64,000 nucleotides of DNA from an uncultured Oscillospiraceae bacterium (lineage in GTDB: Bacteria > Bacillota > Clostridia > Oscillospirales > Acutalibacteraceae): assembly GCA_948471205.1 (NCBI GenBank), contig CAOKRT010000005.1, positions 62,001 to 126,000 of the forward strand. Reading direction: 5' to 3'. This document shows, in pieces, positions 24,286 through 33,297 of the stretch. Made by a program: the position numbers and the translations under genes. The notes under the pieces are model-generated. The model had not been told where the DNA came from. It did no database searches and saw nothing but the letters and a program-made list of their open reading frames with translations. Positions within the stretch are counted from its first letter, which is position 1. Each line of letters starts with the position of its first letter.

Positions 24286-25473
24286 TTATTTATATTCTTT
24301 TGCAATTTCACCCATGATTCTAACGCCCCTGATTATATCTTCATCAGAAGGTGTTGAAAAATTAAGGCGAATATAACTGCACGGTGCCGTATCATCAACC
24401 ATAAATGCCGTACCCGGCACAACAGCAACATTCTGCTGAAGCAGTTTTTTTACATACTGAAGCATATCAACATTTTCAGGCAGCCGCGCCCATACAAACA
24501 ACCCGCCCTGCGGTCTGACATATTCTATAAATCCGCCGCAGTATTTATCAAGACAGCCGCACATCAGATTAAGTTTTCTTCTGTAAATCTCTTTAATGGT
24601 TTCAATATGCGCATCCACATCATACTCATCAAACCATCGGGAAACAATCATTTGGTTCAATACGCCTGTGTGTACATCCGAAACCTGTTTGCCGATTGTG
24701 AATGCGCCGGCAAGCTGTTTGGGAACAACAGCATACGCAACTCTTATGCCTGGTGCAAGAATTTTTGAAAATGAGCCCGCATAAATAACAATGCCGTCTT
24801 TATCCATACTTTTGAGAGACGGAACGTCCTTTCCCTCTACCCTGAGCTTACCGTAAGGATTATCTTCAAGAATAATAAGATTGTTTTCCCGTGCAAGCTG
24901 ATACATTCTCTTTCGTTTTTCAAGGCTTAATGTTGTACCGCCGGGGTTCTGGAAATTAGGAATGGTATAAATAAATTTAGCATTCGGCGTGCTTTTAATC
25001 ACTGCTTCAAGTGCGTCAACATTTATGCCGTCATCATCAATCGGCACACCTGCCAGTTTACAGCCGTGAGAGCGGAATGCATTAAGTGAACCAACAAAAG
25101 AAGGATTCTCACAGATAACCGTATCTCCCTCTGATGTTAATATTCTTGCTGCAATATCCATTACCTGTGTACCGCCCGAGGTAATAATAACCGCATCCTC
25201 TTCACAGCCGATATTTTCCTTTTTTTTCAGCCAGCCGGCAATCTGTTTTCTGAGAGGCGCATAACCTTCCGAAACGCCGTAAACCAGTGCTGAAACCGGA
25301 TTTTCACTTAGTATTTTATTTGAAATAATTTTTACCGCTTCGCAGGGAAATGCTTCAACAGCAGGAGAACCGCCCGCAAAAGCTATCATCCCCGGCTGGT
25401 TGGTTTGCTTTAATATTTCCCTTACAGCAGAGGGTTTTAACTGTGCAAATTTTTTTGATAATCCGTAACTCAT
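24286..25473 (-). CDS. PLP-dependent aminotransferase, 2-aminoadipate/aromatic (class I, MocR-related) type
   Basis: 395 residues with a class I/II fold and no N-terminal DNA-binding domain. MIAFAGGSPAVEAFP is the substrate-arm motif of this subgroup, VIITSGGTQVMDIAAR binds the cofactor phosphate, PNFQNPGGTTLSLEKR and ILEDNPYGKLRVEG follow, and the PLP lysine is in YAGSFSKILAPGIRVAY. It probably transfers amino groups from aromatic, branched or aminoadipate-type amino acids; the exact substrate is uncertain. It is packed between the CDP-glycerol transferase (2-bp gap) and trpS (12-bp gap). Confidence 0.9.
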   Translation of the reverse strand: MSYGLSKKFAQLKPSAVREILKQTNQPGMIAFAGGSPAVEAFPCEAVKIISNKILSENPVSALVYGVSEGYAPLRKQIAGWLKKKENIGCEEDAVIITSGGTQVMDIAARILTSEGDTVICENPSFVGSLNAFRSHGCKLAGVPIDDDGINVDALEAVIKSTPNAKFIYTIPNFQNPGGTTLSLEKRKRMYQLARENNLIILEDNPYGKLRVEGKDVPSLKSMDKDGIVIYAGSFSKILAPGIRVAYAVVPKQLAGAFTIGKQVSDVHTGVLNQMIVSRWFDEYDVDAHIETIKEIYRRKLNLMCGCLDKYCGGFIEYVRPQGGLFVWARLPENVDMLQYVKKLLQQNVAVVPGTAFMVDDTAPCSYIRLNFSTPSDEDIIRGVRIMGEIAKEYK

Positions 25474-25475
25474 GT

Positions 25476-26603
25476 TTATGCTTTCTTCTTTAATATTTCT
25501 TCAACAAAACGCCTGCTTGAATGACCGTCACAAAGTGAAACAAAGCGTTTTTTGAATGTTTCAAGTTTATCAGTATCATTTCCTGCTTCTTTTATTGCTT
25601 TTGCAAGATTTTCCTGTTTTTCAACAACCTGCCCGCAGGAATAGGCATCGTATTCAAAATAAAATCCGCGTTCACCGTTATACTCGCTTAAATCAGGAGC
25701 ATACAGCACAGACGGATTATTTAAAATTGCATTTTCAAAAATAACAGATGAATAATCCGTTACCAATACATCTGTTATGAATAAAATATCATTTATTTCA
25801 CGCTCATCACCAAAATCAAACACTCGGTCTGCCAGACCTTCGGGTATTTCGGGAACATTTTTTATAAAAGGATGATATTTAATGATTATCGCCCAGTCAT
25901 CTCCAAGCGCCTGCACCAGTTTTGCAATATCAAGAAAATCGGCGGGATAATATGCATCGTTAACATTGTTTCCTCTGAAGGTCGGTGCAAAAAGGCATAT
26001 TTTTTTACCTTTCAGCTTGGGCTGTTTTTCAAAAAGACGGCACACTGTTTCTTTTCTGTATTCTGCATCAAAAAGCAAGTCTGTTCTTGGAACACCGACA
26101 GGCTTAATTCTGTTTTCATCTATTCCGAATGCCTGGGCGTAAACAGATTTAATTTCGGGTGAAGAAACAATTGCTTCTGTATAATTCTTATGTGTTAAAG
26201 AATTTTTTTCTGCCGAACTTCTGCTGTAACCGAATTTTTTAAAAGCGCCCATTGCATGCCACACCTGAACAAGATGCTGGTTTTCACGCAATTTGAGCAC
26301 ATAAACAACCGGTTCAAAATCATCAACCAAAATAAATTTACTGGTTGCCATTTCATATGCCACAATCCCATCCTCCGGCATATTCAGGCTTGTAAAGACA
26401 TTCACTTTACATTCAATATGGTTATTTTCTATATATTTTTTTACAGCGGCAAGATTTCCGCCCAGCTTTCCCCTGGAAGTTGTAAACATTAAAATTTTGT
26501 TTTCATCAAGCGGATATTTTTTTGCCTTGTTAAAATGCATAATAAATTTTATAAATCTTGCTTTCTGAAGATACGGATAAAAAAGAGAGACTATTTTATT
26601 CAT
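25476..26603 (-). CDS. CDP-glycerol:glycerophosphotransferase family protein (TagB/TagF-like), second copy
   Basis: Start ATG 26603 (MNKIVSLFYPYLQ) gives 375 residues and overlaps the upstream paralogue by 8 bp; 19 further in-frame codons upstream are probably not used. Family features: LVQVWHAMGAFKKFGYSR at about residue 110 (catalytic His region), KPVGVPRTDLLF, CLFAPTFRGNNVNDAYYP, IIKYHPF and VTDYSSVIFENAILNNPSVLY. Such enzymes transfer glycerol- or ribitol-phosphate from CDP-alditols to teichoic acid or surface polysaccharide linkers. No transmembrane helix; these enzymes are peripheral at the inner membrane face. Polymerase versus primase activity cannot be told from sequence. Confidence 0.88.
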   Translation of the reverse strand: MNKIVSLFYPYLQKARFIKFIMHFNKAKKYPLDENKILMFTTSRGKLGGNLAAVKKYIENNHIECKVNVFTSLNMPEDGIVAYEMATSKFILVDDFEPVVYVLKLRENQHLVQVWHAMGAFKKFGYSRSSAEKNSLTHKNYTEAIVSSPEIKSVYAQAFGIDENRIKPVGVPRTDLLFDAEYRKETVCRLFEKQPKLKGKKICLFAPTFRGNNVNDAYYPADFLDIAKLVQALGDDWAIIIKYHPFIKNVPEIPEGLADRVFDFGDEREINDILFITDVLVTDYSSVIFENAILNNPSVLYAPDLSEYNGERGFYFEYDAYSCGQVVEKQENLAKAIKEAGNDTDKLETFKKRFVSLCDGHSSRRFVEEILKKKA

Positions 26604-27795
26604 TTTCGTTTTTCCTGTAATTATATCTGCCGTCATAACAGTTACGGATAAGTTCATCAATCAGCTTTCCGTATTCTTTTGTTATGGACGGATACTTTTT
26701 ATTTACATAATCTTTTTTAAACTGATCTGTTTTATCTGAATCAACAGCTTTATCATTTAAAATTCCTTCTGCAATTCCTTTTGCGGTTTTTGAATACACT
26801 GCAGGAATATCATGCCAGAAATCAATATAAAAACCACGCTCATCAATATATTTATCGCTGTCAAAACAATAAATATATGCAGGCAGATTTTTAAGCAGCG
26901 CCTCATAAATAATAGAACTATAATCCGTTATCACATAAGATGCCGCTGCCATAAAATCCATGCCGGTAAACTTTTCACCGGAAAGTTTATTTTCAGCCGA
27001 ACCCACATAAATTTCTTCTTCGTTTCCGTCTACAACATGGCGTTTCACAATAAGATTAAACCGATTGTAATCCACTTCATGCACAAGCGCCTGTTCTGCT
27101 TTTCTCAGCCGTGTCGTATCATCATCCGTATCACGGAAAGTAGGAACATAAAGAATATTTTCTTTGCCGTTATCAAGCTGCGGATACGCACTGAAAATAC
27201 TTGTTTTCAGCTTATCTGTTTCGTTTTCATCCGTAAGATAATCCATTCGGGGAATCCCAATCGGAATAAACTTTTCCTCAGGCTGACCAAAAGCTTCGGA
27301 AAAATGACGAACGCAGGAATCTCCGCTTGCTGCAATCAAATCATAATTGTTATGCATTTTAAAAGCATCTGCAACAACACTTGAACTTCCGCCCTCCATA
27401 TCAAGAACAGACCTGCCGAAACGTTTAAACGAACCGAGTGCATGCCAAATTTGAATAATTGTTAAATCCTTTTTATGGTGCAGCATACATGCAAGAATGC
27501 AATAACCGTCAAGCACTGCAACCCTTGAGGTTGCCAGTGCTTTCATCTGACGGAACATTTCAAAACAGTACATAATTTTTCCGCCGATTCCTTTCGAAAT
27601 CATTTTGCATAAAACTTCAACCTTATACTGCGGATATTCTTCTTTTATTTCATCAATCAGATAACGAAAATCAAGCGAAGGAGTTTCGCTTTGGCGCGAG
27701 ATAAAGGCAACCTTATCTTCCGTTTTCATCAGCTTAAAAAAGGCATAAACAATTCCCATAGCCAAACTGAATAATTTTGCAAAAAGCAATGTCAC
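26596..27795 (-). CDS. CDP-glycerol:glycerophosphotransferase family protein (TagB/TagF-like), first copy
   Basis: 399 residues with a hydrophobic N-terminus (LLFAKLFSLAMGIVYAFFKL) that could anchor it. Core motifs match its neighbour: IIQIWHALGSFKRFGRSV, IPIGIPRMDYL, ILYVPTFRDTDDD, LIVKRHVVDG and VITDYSSIIYEALLKNLPAYIY. The tandem pair suggests successive steps, for example linker priming and chain extension, or transfer of two different alditol phosphates, in a wall or lipoteichoic-type polymer. Both follow glyA in one operon; a TagH-type export ATPase lies at 34273-35526. Confidence 0.88.
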   Translation of the reverse strand: MTLLFAKLFSLAMGIVYAFFKLMKTEDKVAFISRQSETPSLDFRYLIDEIKEEYPQYKVEVLCKMISKGIGGKIMYCFEMFRQMKALATSRVAVLDGYCILACMLHHKKDLTIIQIWHALGSFKRFGRSVLDMEGGSSSVVADAFKMHNNYDLIAASGDSCVRHFSEAFGQPEEKFIPIGIPRMDYLTDENETDKLKTSIFSAYPQLDNGKENILYVPTFRDTDDDTTRLRKAEQALVHEVDYNRFNLIVKRHVVDGNEEEIYVGSAENKLSGEKFTGMDFMAAASYVITDYSSIIYEALLKNLPAYIYCFDSDKYIDERGFYIDFWHDIPAVYSKTAKGIAEGILNDKAVDSDKTDQFKKDYVNKKYPSITKEYGKLIDELIRNCYDGRYNYRKNENE

Positions 27796-27822
27796 CTTTT
27801 CTCACTCCTTCATCTGATATTT

Positions 27823-29076
27823 TTATTCATAAAGCGGATATTTTGCGCAGATTTCTGCCACTCCGTTTTTAATATAATCCTTTTTACTGTCAAAATCGGT
27901 AACTGCAAGATAAATAAATTCTGCAATTTTTTCAAAATCAGCTTCATTAAGACCTCTTGTTGTTGCCGCAGGTGTGCCTATGCGTACACCCGATGTAACA
28001 AACGGAGAAAGCGGTTCGTTCGGCACTGTATTTTTATTAAGCGTAATATGAACTTCATCCAGCTTGGCTTCAAGTTCCTTTCCTGTAACGCCTGTTCCGA
28101 TAAGAGAAAGCAGAACAAGATGATTGTCAGAACCGCCGGACACAAGGTTAAGACCTCTTTTTGTAAGTCCGTTTGCCAGTGCCTGCGTATTATTCAGCAC
28201 TCTCTGCTGATATTCTTTAAATTCCGGTTTCAGCGCTTCCCCGAAGCATACTGCCTTACCGGCAATTACATGCATTAAAGGACCACCCTGTGTGCCCGGG
28301 AAAACAGCAGAATTCAGCTTTTTGATAAGGTATTCATTGTTGCAGAGAATAAGACCGCCTCTCGGACCTCTTAACGTTTTGTGTGTGGTTGTTGTTACAA
28401 CATCGGCATACGGAACAGGATTCTGATGAAGACCTGCTGCAACCAGACCTGCAATATGTGCCATATCCACCATAAACATAGCGCCGTTTGCGTGAGCAAT
28501 ATCAGCCATTGTTTTAAAATCTATTGCACGCGGATATGCAGATGCACCGGCAACAATCAGTCTTGGCTTTACTTTATTAACCTGTTTTGCAAATTCAGCT
28601 ATATCAATAAAGCCGTCCTCATTCACACCGTAAGGCACAAAATTAAAATACTTACCGCTGATATTTGCAGGTGAACCGTGTGTTAAATGACCGCCGTTAT
28701 CAAGGCTCATACCCATAACTGTATCGCCGGGTTTAAGCAGTGCAAGATATACAGCCGTATTTGCCTGTGCACCTGAATGTGCCTGAACATTTGCGTAATT
28801 TGCGCCAAAAAGCTCGCAGGCTCTTTTAATTGCTATATTTTCCACAATATCTACATACTGGCAGCCGCCGTAATAACGCTTTGCCGGAAGACCTTCGGCA
28901 TATTTGTTTGTAAGCACACTGCCCATTGCTGCCATAACCTGCGGTGAAACAAGGTTTTCAGATGCGATAAGCTCTATATTTTCACGCTGGCGTTTCAGTT
29001 CAAGTGCCATTGCGTCGGCAACTTCCTTATCGGTTTCTGCAACCTTTGAAATTGAATCATAGTAATCGGAATACAT
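27823..29076 (-). CDS. glyA: Serine hydroxymethyltransferase
   Basis: Interconverts serine and glycine while charging tetrahydrofolate with a one-carbon unit. 417 residues. [20 protein letters not shown], the catalytic lysine in [26 protein letters not shown] and [14 protein letters not shown] are diagnostic. First gene of the operon leading to the two CDP-glycerol transferases, the aminotransferase and trpS. Confidence 0.98.
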   Translation of the reverse strand: MYSDYYDSISKVAETDKEVADAMALELKRQRENIELIASENLVSPQVMAAMGSVLTNKYAEGLPAKRYYGGCQYVDIVENIAIKRACELFGANYANVQAHSGAQANTAVYLALLKPGDTVMGMSLDNGGHLTHGSPANISGKYFNFVPYGVNEDGFIDIAEFAKQVNKVKPRLIVAGASAYPRAIDFKTMADIAHANGAMFMVDMAHIAGLVAAGLHQNPVPYADVVTTTTHKTLRGPRGGLILCNNEYLIKKLNSAVFPGTQGGPLMHVIAGKAVCFGEALKPEFKEYQQRVLNNTQALANGLTKRGLNLVSGGSDNHLVLLSLIGTGVTGKELEAKLDEVHITLNKNTVPNEPLSPFVTSGVRIGTPAATTRGLNEADFEKIAEFIYLAVTDFDSKKDYIKNGVAEICAKYPLYE

Positions 29077-29114
29077 AATTTAATCTCCTTTAATATATAA
29101 ATTAATACTTTTTA

Positions 29115-29143
29115 ATAATAACATATCGTTCTGCTTTATACAA
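29115..29143 (-). promoter_or_regulatory. glyA operon promoter
   Basis: Minus strand TTGTAT (29138-29143), 17-base spacer, TATTAT (29115-29120), followed by an AAAGGAG site before the glyA ATG. Confidence 0.7.
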
Positions 29144-29160
29144 GTGGTGATTTCTGAAGA

Positions 29161-29201
29161 AATAAAAAAGATGTGTTTACATATTCTGCAGACACATCTT
29201 T
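29161..29201 (-). terminator. Terminator of the tandem exported-protein genes
   Basis: 10-bp perfect stem AAAGATGTGT/ACACATCTTT (29167-29176 with 29192-29201) followed by a T-rich run on the minus strand. It overlaps the first base of the stop codon of the gene at 29201. Confidence 0.85.
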
Positions 29202-30088
29202 CAATTCTTATATTCAAAAACATAATGCTGGGAAATCTCAAAGCTTACTGTGGCTTTAACCTGATTTCCAAGAAAATTTATATTAACATCGGCACCGGCG
29301 GGCGCATTTATCATAACATCCCTCAGCCTGCCCTTACTGTCATTCATGGCAGTTACCCTTGTATCGCCAAGAAAACAGTGACCATTTTCAATTTTTGTTG
29401 CTTCACCGGCATTGGCATTGCTTGAAAGTAAGGTTTTATAATCTTCATCCAAATTGCCTTCGTTGTTCTGATCAAACATTTTCTGTACCCGCGGCACAAC
29501 ACTCATAATACTTATAAAACCTGCATGTTTCTTAGCCAGGTTTTCAATCTGCGGATAAGATTTGTGAATATCATATTCGCCGATATTCTGATAATTGGTT
29601 ATAACATCTTTTATGCTGGCTTTTTCCTTGCCGATAATAAAATAAACACATTGCGTACCATCTATATCGTACAAATAGGAAACATTCACCCCATCATAAA
29701 ACTCTTGGCTTATTTCTGCATTTACCGGCTGAATAATATTTTTCGGTGTAATGGTCGGATCATCTGTCAAAACGCCGTTTTCAAAAACAAAATTCTCAAT
29801 TTCATCGTCTTCACGTCCGATTCTGAAACTGATAATACGTCTAAGAATAGAATTGAACAGCGGATTTGAACAGTCTATTTCGCTTAATTTTACCGATATT
29901 GTTAACTTTATATTAAAATCAGATTCGCTTTTTGTTTTTTCAACAGATTCGGCATACAGATTCAACGCCTTTAAAGACTTCTCTTTGTTTTCAACAAAGG
30001 GTCTTTCCTGAAAGCCGTTTGTAAACATAGCCGTAAGTAAAACCACTGCTGCCAAAATCAGCGATACTATACCAATTGCTTTCTTCAT
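29201..30088 (-). CDS. Exported or membrane-anchored protein of unknown function, paralogue of the next gene
   Basis: 295 residues with an N-terminal hydrophobic signal/anchor (KAIGIVSLILAAVVLLTAMF) and no lipobox cysteine. The rest is soluble and strand-rich: an early repeat of the type FNIKLTISVKLSEID, then NIIQPVNAEIS, and a C-terminal VTAMNDSKGRLRDVMINAPAG...VNINFLGNQVKATVSFE. The gene at 30197 shares this layout and many positions (NVIQPAG, FNLEITTSLKLESI, NANIEFMGNLVNTTIRV), so the two arose by tandem duplication. No known domain recognised. Confidence 0.75.
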   Translation of the reverse strand: MKKAIGIVSLILAAVVLLTAMFTNGFQERPFVENKEKSLKALNLYAESVEKTKSESDFNIKLTISVKLSEIDCSNPLFNSILRRIISFRIGREDDEIENFVFENGVLTDDPTITPKNIIQPVNAEISQEFYDGVNVSYLYDIDGTQCVYFIIGKEKASIKDVITNYQNIGEYDIHKSYPQIENLAKKHAGFISIMSVVPRVQKMFDQNNEGNLDEDYKTLLSSNANAGEATKIENGHCFLGDTRVTAMNDSKGRLRDVMINAPAGADVNINFLGNQVKATVSFEISQHYVFEYKN

Positions 30089-30196
30089 ATTCTCACTTTC
30101 AATAAAATAATATTCTTATTTCAAGATTTATCTTATTACAAAAAAGCATTGGTTTCAATCTCTGATTTGCACAAAAATATTATTTATTTTTAATTA

Positions 30197-31072
30197 TTAT
30201 TGTTTATAATCACTAAAAGCATAATTTTGAAAAACAATAACACGAATCGTTGTATTTACAAGATTTCCCATAAATTCAATATTGGCATTCAGTTCAACAG
30301 GCGCTGTAACCGAAACAGATTCAAGCAGTCCGTTTTCATTAATCATTGCCTGAATTTCCGTATCATCAACTGAACATACACCATTCATAATTTTAATCGG
30401 CCGATTTGCCGAAGGTTTTCCGAAAGTCTCTCCGCTGCCTGAACCCATCAGCGCACCGATTCCCAGAATATCAACAGATGTGGAAAGAATATCGCCTACA
30501 TCTATAAAATCCGAATGGTTCGGTGCAAGATTATTAACAGCGGTTTTATCGTAATTATCCTGTCCGTTAAGCACAGGTCTTACTGCATTCATAACCGTAT
30601 CCAGGTTTTCGGATTCCTTTGCAATTTTCAGTGAAAGCATCGTTTCACCATCCGTTTCAGCATAATTCACCGTAACAGCAGATACATTAAAATTATCAAT
30701 ATACGCTCCGGCCGGCTGTATAACATTTAAAGGCGTTTTTGAAGCATCAGCCGAATCAGCGCCGTTGGAAAAGCGGCAGGAAGATTCGCTTTCTTTTATA
30801 TCCCCAACCTTATAGCCCATTACAGACTCCAGCATATCTTTCAGCAGATTTGCGGAACTGCTTATAGATTCCAGTTTAAGCGAAGTTGTTATCTCAAGAT
30901 TAAAATCGGTTCTGTTTTTACTGTTTTTAACAGCATTTGCATAAATATCCACAATTTCTTTATCCGAATAAGCATTCTGTATTTGATTATTCTTTCCTAA
31001 ATTGCTGCAGCCGCACAAAACAGAAAAAACAAGCACGGCAACACACAGTTTCGATATACGTGTTTTTTTCAT
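30197..31072 (-). CDS. Lipoprotein of unknown function, tandem paralogue
   Basis: 291 residues. The signal peptide ends in the lipobox VLCGC, so it should be lipid-anchored on the outer face of the membrane. The mature part shares the layout of the gene at 29201-30088, including a repeated strand motif near the start and the C-terminal NIEFMGNLVNTTIRVIVFQNY. Function unknown. Both genes would be transcribed from the promoter at 31111-31139. Confidence 0.78.
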   Translation of the reverse strand: MKKTRISKLCVAVLVFSVLCGCSNLGKNNQIQNAYSDKEIVDIYANAVKNSKNRTDFNLEITTSLKLESISSSANLLKDMLESVMGYKVGDIKESESSCRFSNGADSADASKTPLNVIQPAGAYIDNFNVSAVTVNYAETDGETMLSLKIAKESENLDTVMNAVRPVLNGQDNYDKTAVNNLAPNHSDFIDVGDILSTSVDILGIGALMGSGSGETFGKPSANRPIKIMNGVCSVDDTEIQAMINENGLLESVSVTAPVELNANIEFMGNLVNTTIRVIVFQNYAFSDYKQ

Positions 31073-31110
31073 GATTGCTACTCCTTAAACTAAAAATTAT
31101 TTACAGTAAT

Positions 31111-31139
31111 ATTATAAAATAAAAGTTCATTAAATACAA
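31111..31139 (-). promoter_or_regulatory. Promoter of the tandem lipoprotein genes
   Basis: Minus strand TTGTAT (31134-31139), 17-base spacer, TATAAT (31111-31116). Its -35 is 12 bp from the -35 of the divergent yebC promoter. Confidence 0.75.
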
Positions 31140-31151
31140 TATCATTTATAC

Positions 31152-31180
31152 TTGAAAGGTTTAAAAATATGTGGTAAAAT
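31152..31180 (+). promoter_or_regulatory. yebC promoter
   Basis: Plus strand TTGAAA (31152-31157), 17-base spacer, TAAAAT (31175-31180). Back-to-back with the lipoprotein promoter. Confidence 0.7.
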
Positions 31181-31219
31181 TATCAAAGATTTCAAGAAAT
31201 ATATAAAGGAAGTGCTTAT

Positions 31220-31963
31220 ATGAGCGGACATTCAAAATGGAGTACCATAAAAAGAAAAAAAGGTGCCAATGACGCTGCAAGAGCTAAAATATTCACCAAA
31301 ATAGGAAGAGAACTTGCTGTTGCAGTTAAAAACGGCGGTCCTGACCCGTCTGTTAACACAAAGCTGAAAGACGTTATTGCAAAAGCAAAACAAAACAATG
31401 TGCCGAATGATAATATTGACCGTATGCTGAAAAAGGCTGCCGGCGAAACCGGCGGAGCAGACTATGAAGAAATCATTTATGAGGGCTACGGACCGAACGG
31501 TGTGGCGGTAATTGTTGAAACACTTACAGACAACAGAAACCGAACCGCAGGTGAAGTAAGGCATTATTTTGATAAAGCCGGCGGAAATATGGGAACCTCC
31601 GGTTCTGTTACCTTCATGTTCAGCCGTGAAGGCGTAATACTTGTGGAAAAAGAAGACGCAGATGAAGAAATGCTTATGATGGATGCCATTGAAGCAGGCG
31701 CGGCAGACTTTATTGCGGATGATGAGGATGTTTTTGAAATAAGAACACAGGCAAATGATGTAGGCGCAATCCGTGACGAACTTGAAGCCAAGGGCTATAA
31801 AACCATTTCAAGTGAGCCTGCTTATATTCCTGCTACATATACACGCCTTGAAAATCAGGATGATATGATGAAAATGAGCAGAATGATTGATATGTTTGAA
31901 GAAAACGATGACGTTCAGAATATCTGGCATAACTGGGAAAATGAAGATGAATACGAAGGTTAA
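31220..31963 (+). CDS. yebC: YebC/PmpR family protein
   Basis: 247 residues, family signature MSGHSKWSTIKRKKGANDAA at the start, then DRMLKKAAGETGGADYEEIIYEGYGP, AVIVETLTDNRNRTAGEVRH and GNMGTSGSVTFMF. Long annotated as a transcription regulator; the family is now also linked to translation of proline-rich stretches, so the role is best left open. It is a single-gene unit with its own promoter and a strong terminator. Ribosome binding site AAGGAAGTG upstream of ATG. Confidence 0.95.
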   Translation: MSGHSKWSTIKRKKGANDAARAKIFTKIGRELAVAVKNGGPDPSVNTKLKDVIAKAKQNNVPNDNIDRMLKKAAGETGGADYEEIIYEGYGPNGVAVIVETLTDNRNRTAGEVRHYFDKAGGNMGTSGSVTFMFSREGVILVEKEDADEEMLMMDAIEAGAADFIADDEDVFEIRTQANDVGAIRDELEAKGYKTISSEPAYIPATYTRLENQDDMMKMSRMIDMFEENDDVQNIWHNWENEDEYEG

Positions 31964-31978
31964 ACCCTGAAACAGAAA

Positions 31979-32011
31979 ATACCGGTCAGCAAAAGCTGAC
32001 CGGTATTTTTT
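31979..32011 (+). terminator. yebC terminator (bidirectional)
   Basis: Perfect 10-bp stem ACCGGTCAGC/GCTGACCGGT with an AAAA loop, followed by a T-run. It also lies 13 bp after the stop of the convergent condensation-domain gene and can serve both. Confidence 0.92.
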
Positions 32012-32016
32012 ATCGT

Positions 32017-33297
32017 TTATTCTGTAAGCAAATGAATGGCATTTTCAATTAAATCAAAAAATCTTTCCACAATAATCTTATCGTTTTCATTACCCCGAAC
32101 ACACATTGAAAGTGTAATTTCTTTTCTTACAGATGTAACTGTAAGCAAGGCATAAGGTTTATACTTTACAGCTCCGCTCATAAAGCCGTCTACAGGTTCA
32201 TGACCTGCAAGCGCAAGCTTATCAACCTCCAGCACACCAACATTGCTCATTGCAAGCAGCGGATTGGCATAGCCGATTTTTATAACCTCTTCCGAAGCGG
32301 CAAGAGGAAGCATTTTATAACCGAAAGACAGAAGCGGCAGACCGTGAAGTCCGATAAACCGGTCTTCCTTAAACTGATTGGATGAATGAACAACAAAATT
32401 CAGCGTTTCAAAAATGTTTGTGCCTCTTTCGGGAACTCTGCACTGCATCCACGCTGTATGATTGGTAACACCCTGCGCTTCATTATTTTTAATATGCCTT
32501 CTTAAATCAACCGCACAGGAGATTGACACAGCCTCACGGCTGTTAAAGCCGGCCAATTCATAAAGCGCATAGAAATAAGCGGTAAGCAGCATATCATTGA
32601 TGGTTGCACCGTGCTTTTTGCCGGCAGCTCTTATTGCATCAAATTCAGACGCGGGAATTTTTCGTTTTGCAATAAAGGATTTATCCTTTATGCTGTTTGG
32701 TGTAAAAGGAAAGCCATGGTCGTCTTTTGAATTAATATTTTTATAAAGATTCTTTGCCAGTTTTTTCTCACCGGAAGAAAAATCCTCATAAACAGATTCA
32801 TAGGAACGGGTGCCTGTGCGAAGATCAACAGGACTAATCTGATGCTCAACAAAATCCGTATAATTTTTGCAAAGCGCTTTCATAAAATATTTTAAATCGC
32901 CGCCATCCATACACATATGATTTTCAACCACACATAAAACAGATTTTCCGTTATGGTTGAAAACGGCCACTTTTATCTGCAAGTCGGCATCAGGCGGAAT
33001 ATACTGCACAAGAAAATCGTTTATTTCCTGTTCCAGGTTTTCTTCGCTTACTGTTTTCACAGTTAACACATCGTCAATTTTATAATCTTTCACGGTCCAG
33101 TACGGATGAATACGGTTGTCCGTAAACGAAGAATGAAGCACTGGCGCTTTCTCAAGAAAGCAAATAAGTACAGTTTTAAGAGCCTCTGTATCAATCTCAA
33201 AATCATATCTTAATTCCACATGCACCATTCGGTCATTGTAGTCACGGAAAAGATAATGCATTTTGTCCCAAAGCTCTGCATTTAATTTTCTTTCCAT
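32017..33297 (-). CDS. Condensation-domain/acyltransferase family protein
   Basis: 426 residues. Two-lobed CoA-dependent-acyltransferase-like fold. The catalytic HxxxDG motif is in VVENHMCMDGGDLKYFM at about residue 133, and the C-lobe contains LSMCVRGNEND. It resembles stand-alone condensation domains and alcohol acetyltransferase/wax-synthase relatives rather than a module of a peptide synthetase: no carrier or adenylation domain is nearby. It starts with AGGAGG at 10 bases and overlaps the membrane protein upstream by 16 bp, so the two are coupled. Likely acylates a hydroxyl or amine; substrate unknown. Confidence 0.75.
   Translation of the reverse strand: MERKLNAELWDKMHYLFRDYNDRMVHVELRYDFEIDTEALKTVLICFLEKAPVLHSSFTDNRIHPYWTVKDYKIDDVLTVKTVSEENLEQEINDFLVQYIPPDADLQIKVAVFNHNGKSVLCVVENHMCMDGGDLKYFMKALCKNYTDFVEHQISPVDLRTGTRSYESVYEDFSSGEKKLAKNLYKNINSKDDHGFPFTPNSIKDKSFIAKRKIPASEFDAIRAAGKKHGATINDMLLTAYFYALYELAGFNSREAVSISCAVDLRRHIKNNEAQGVTNHTAWMQCRVPERGTNIFETLNFVVHSSNQFKEDRFIGLHGLPLLSFGYKMLPLAASEEVIKIGYANPLLAMSNVGVLEVDKLALAGHEPVDGFMSGAVKYKPYALLTVTSVRKEITLSMCVRGNENDKIIVERFFDLIENAIHLLTE

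Noticed and set aside
31232..31791. Minus-strand frames opposite yebC
   Set aside because: Antisense to a well-supported conserved gene, without ribosome sites or protein-like composition.
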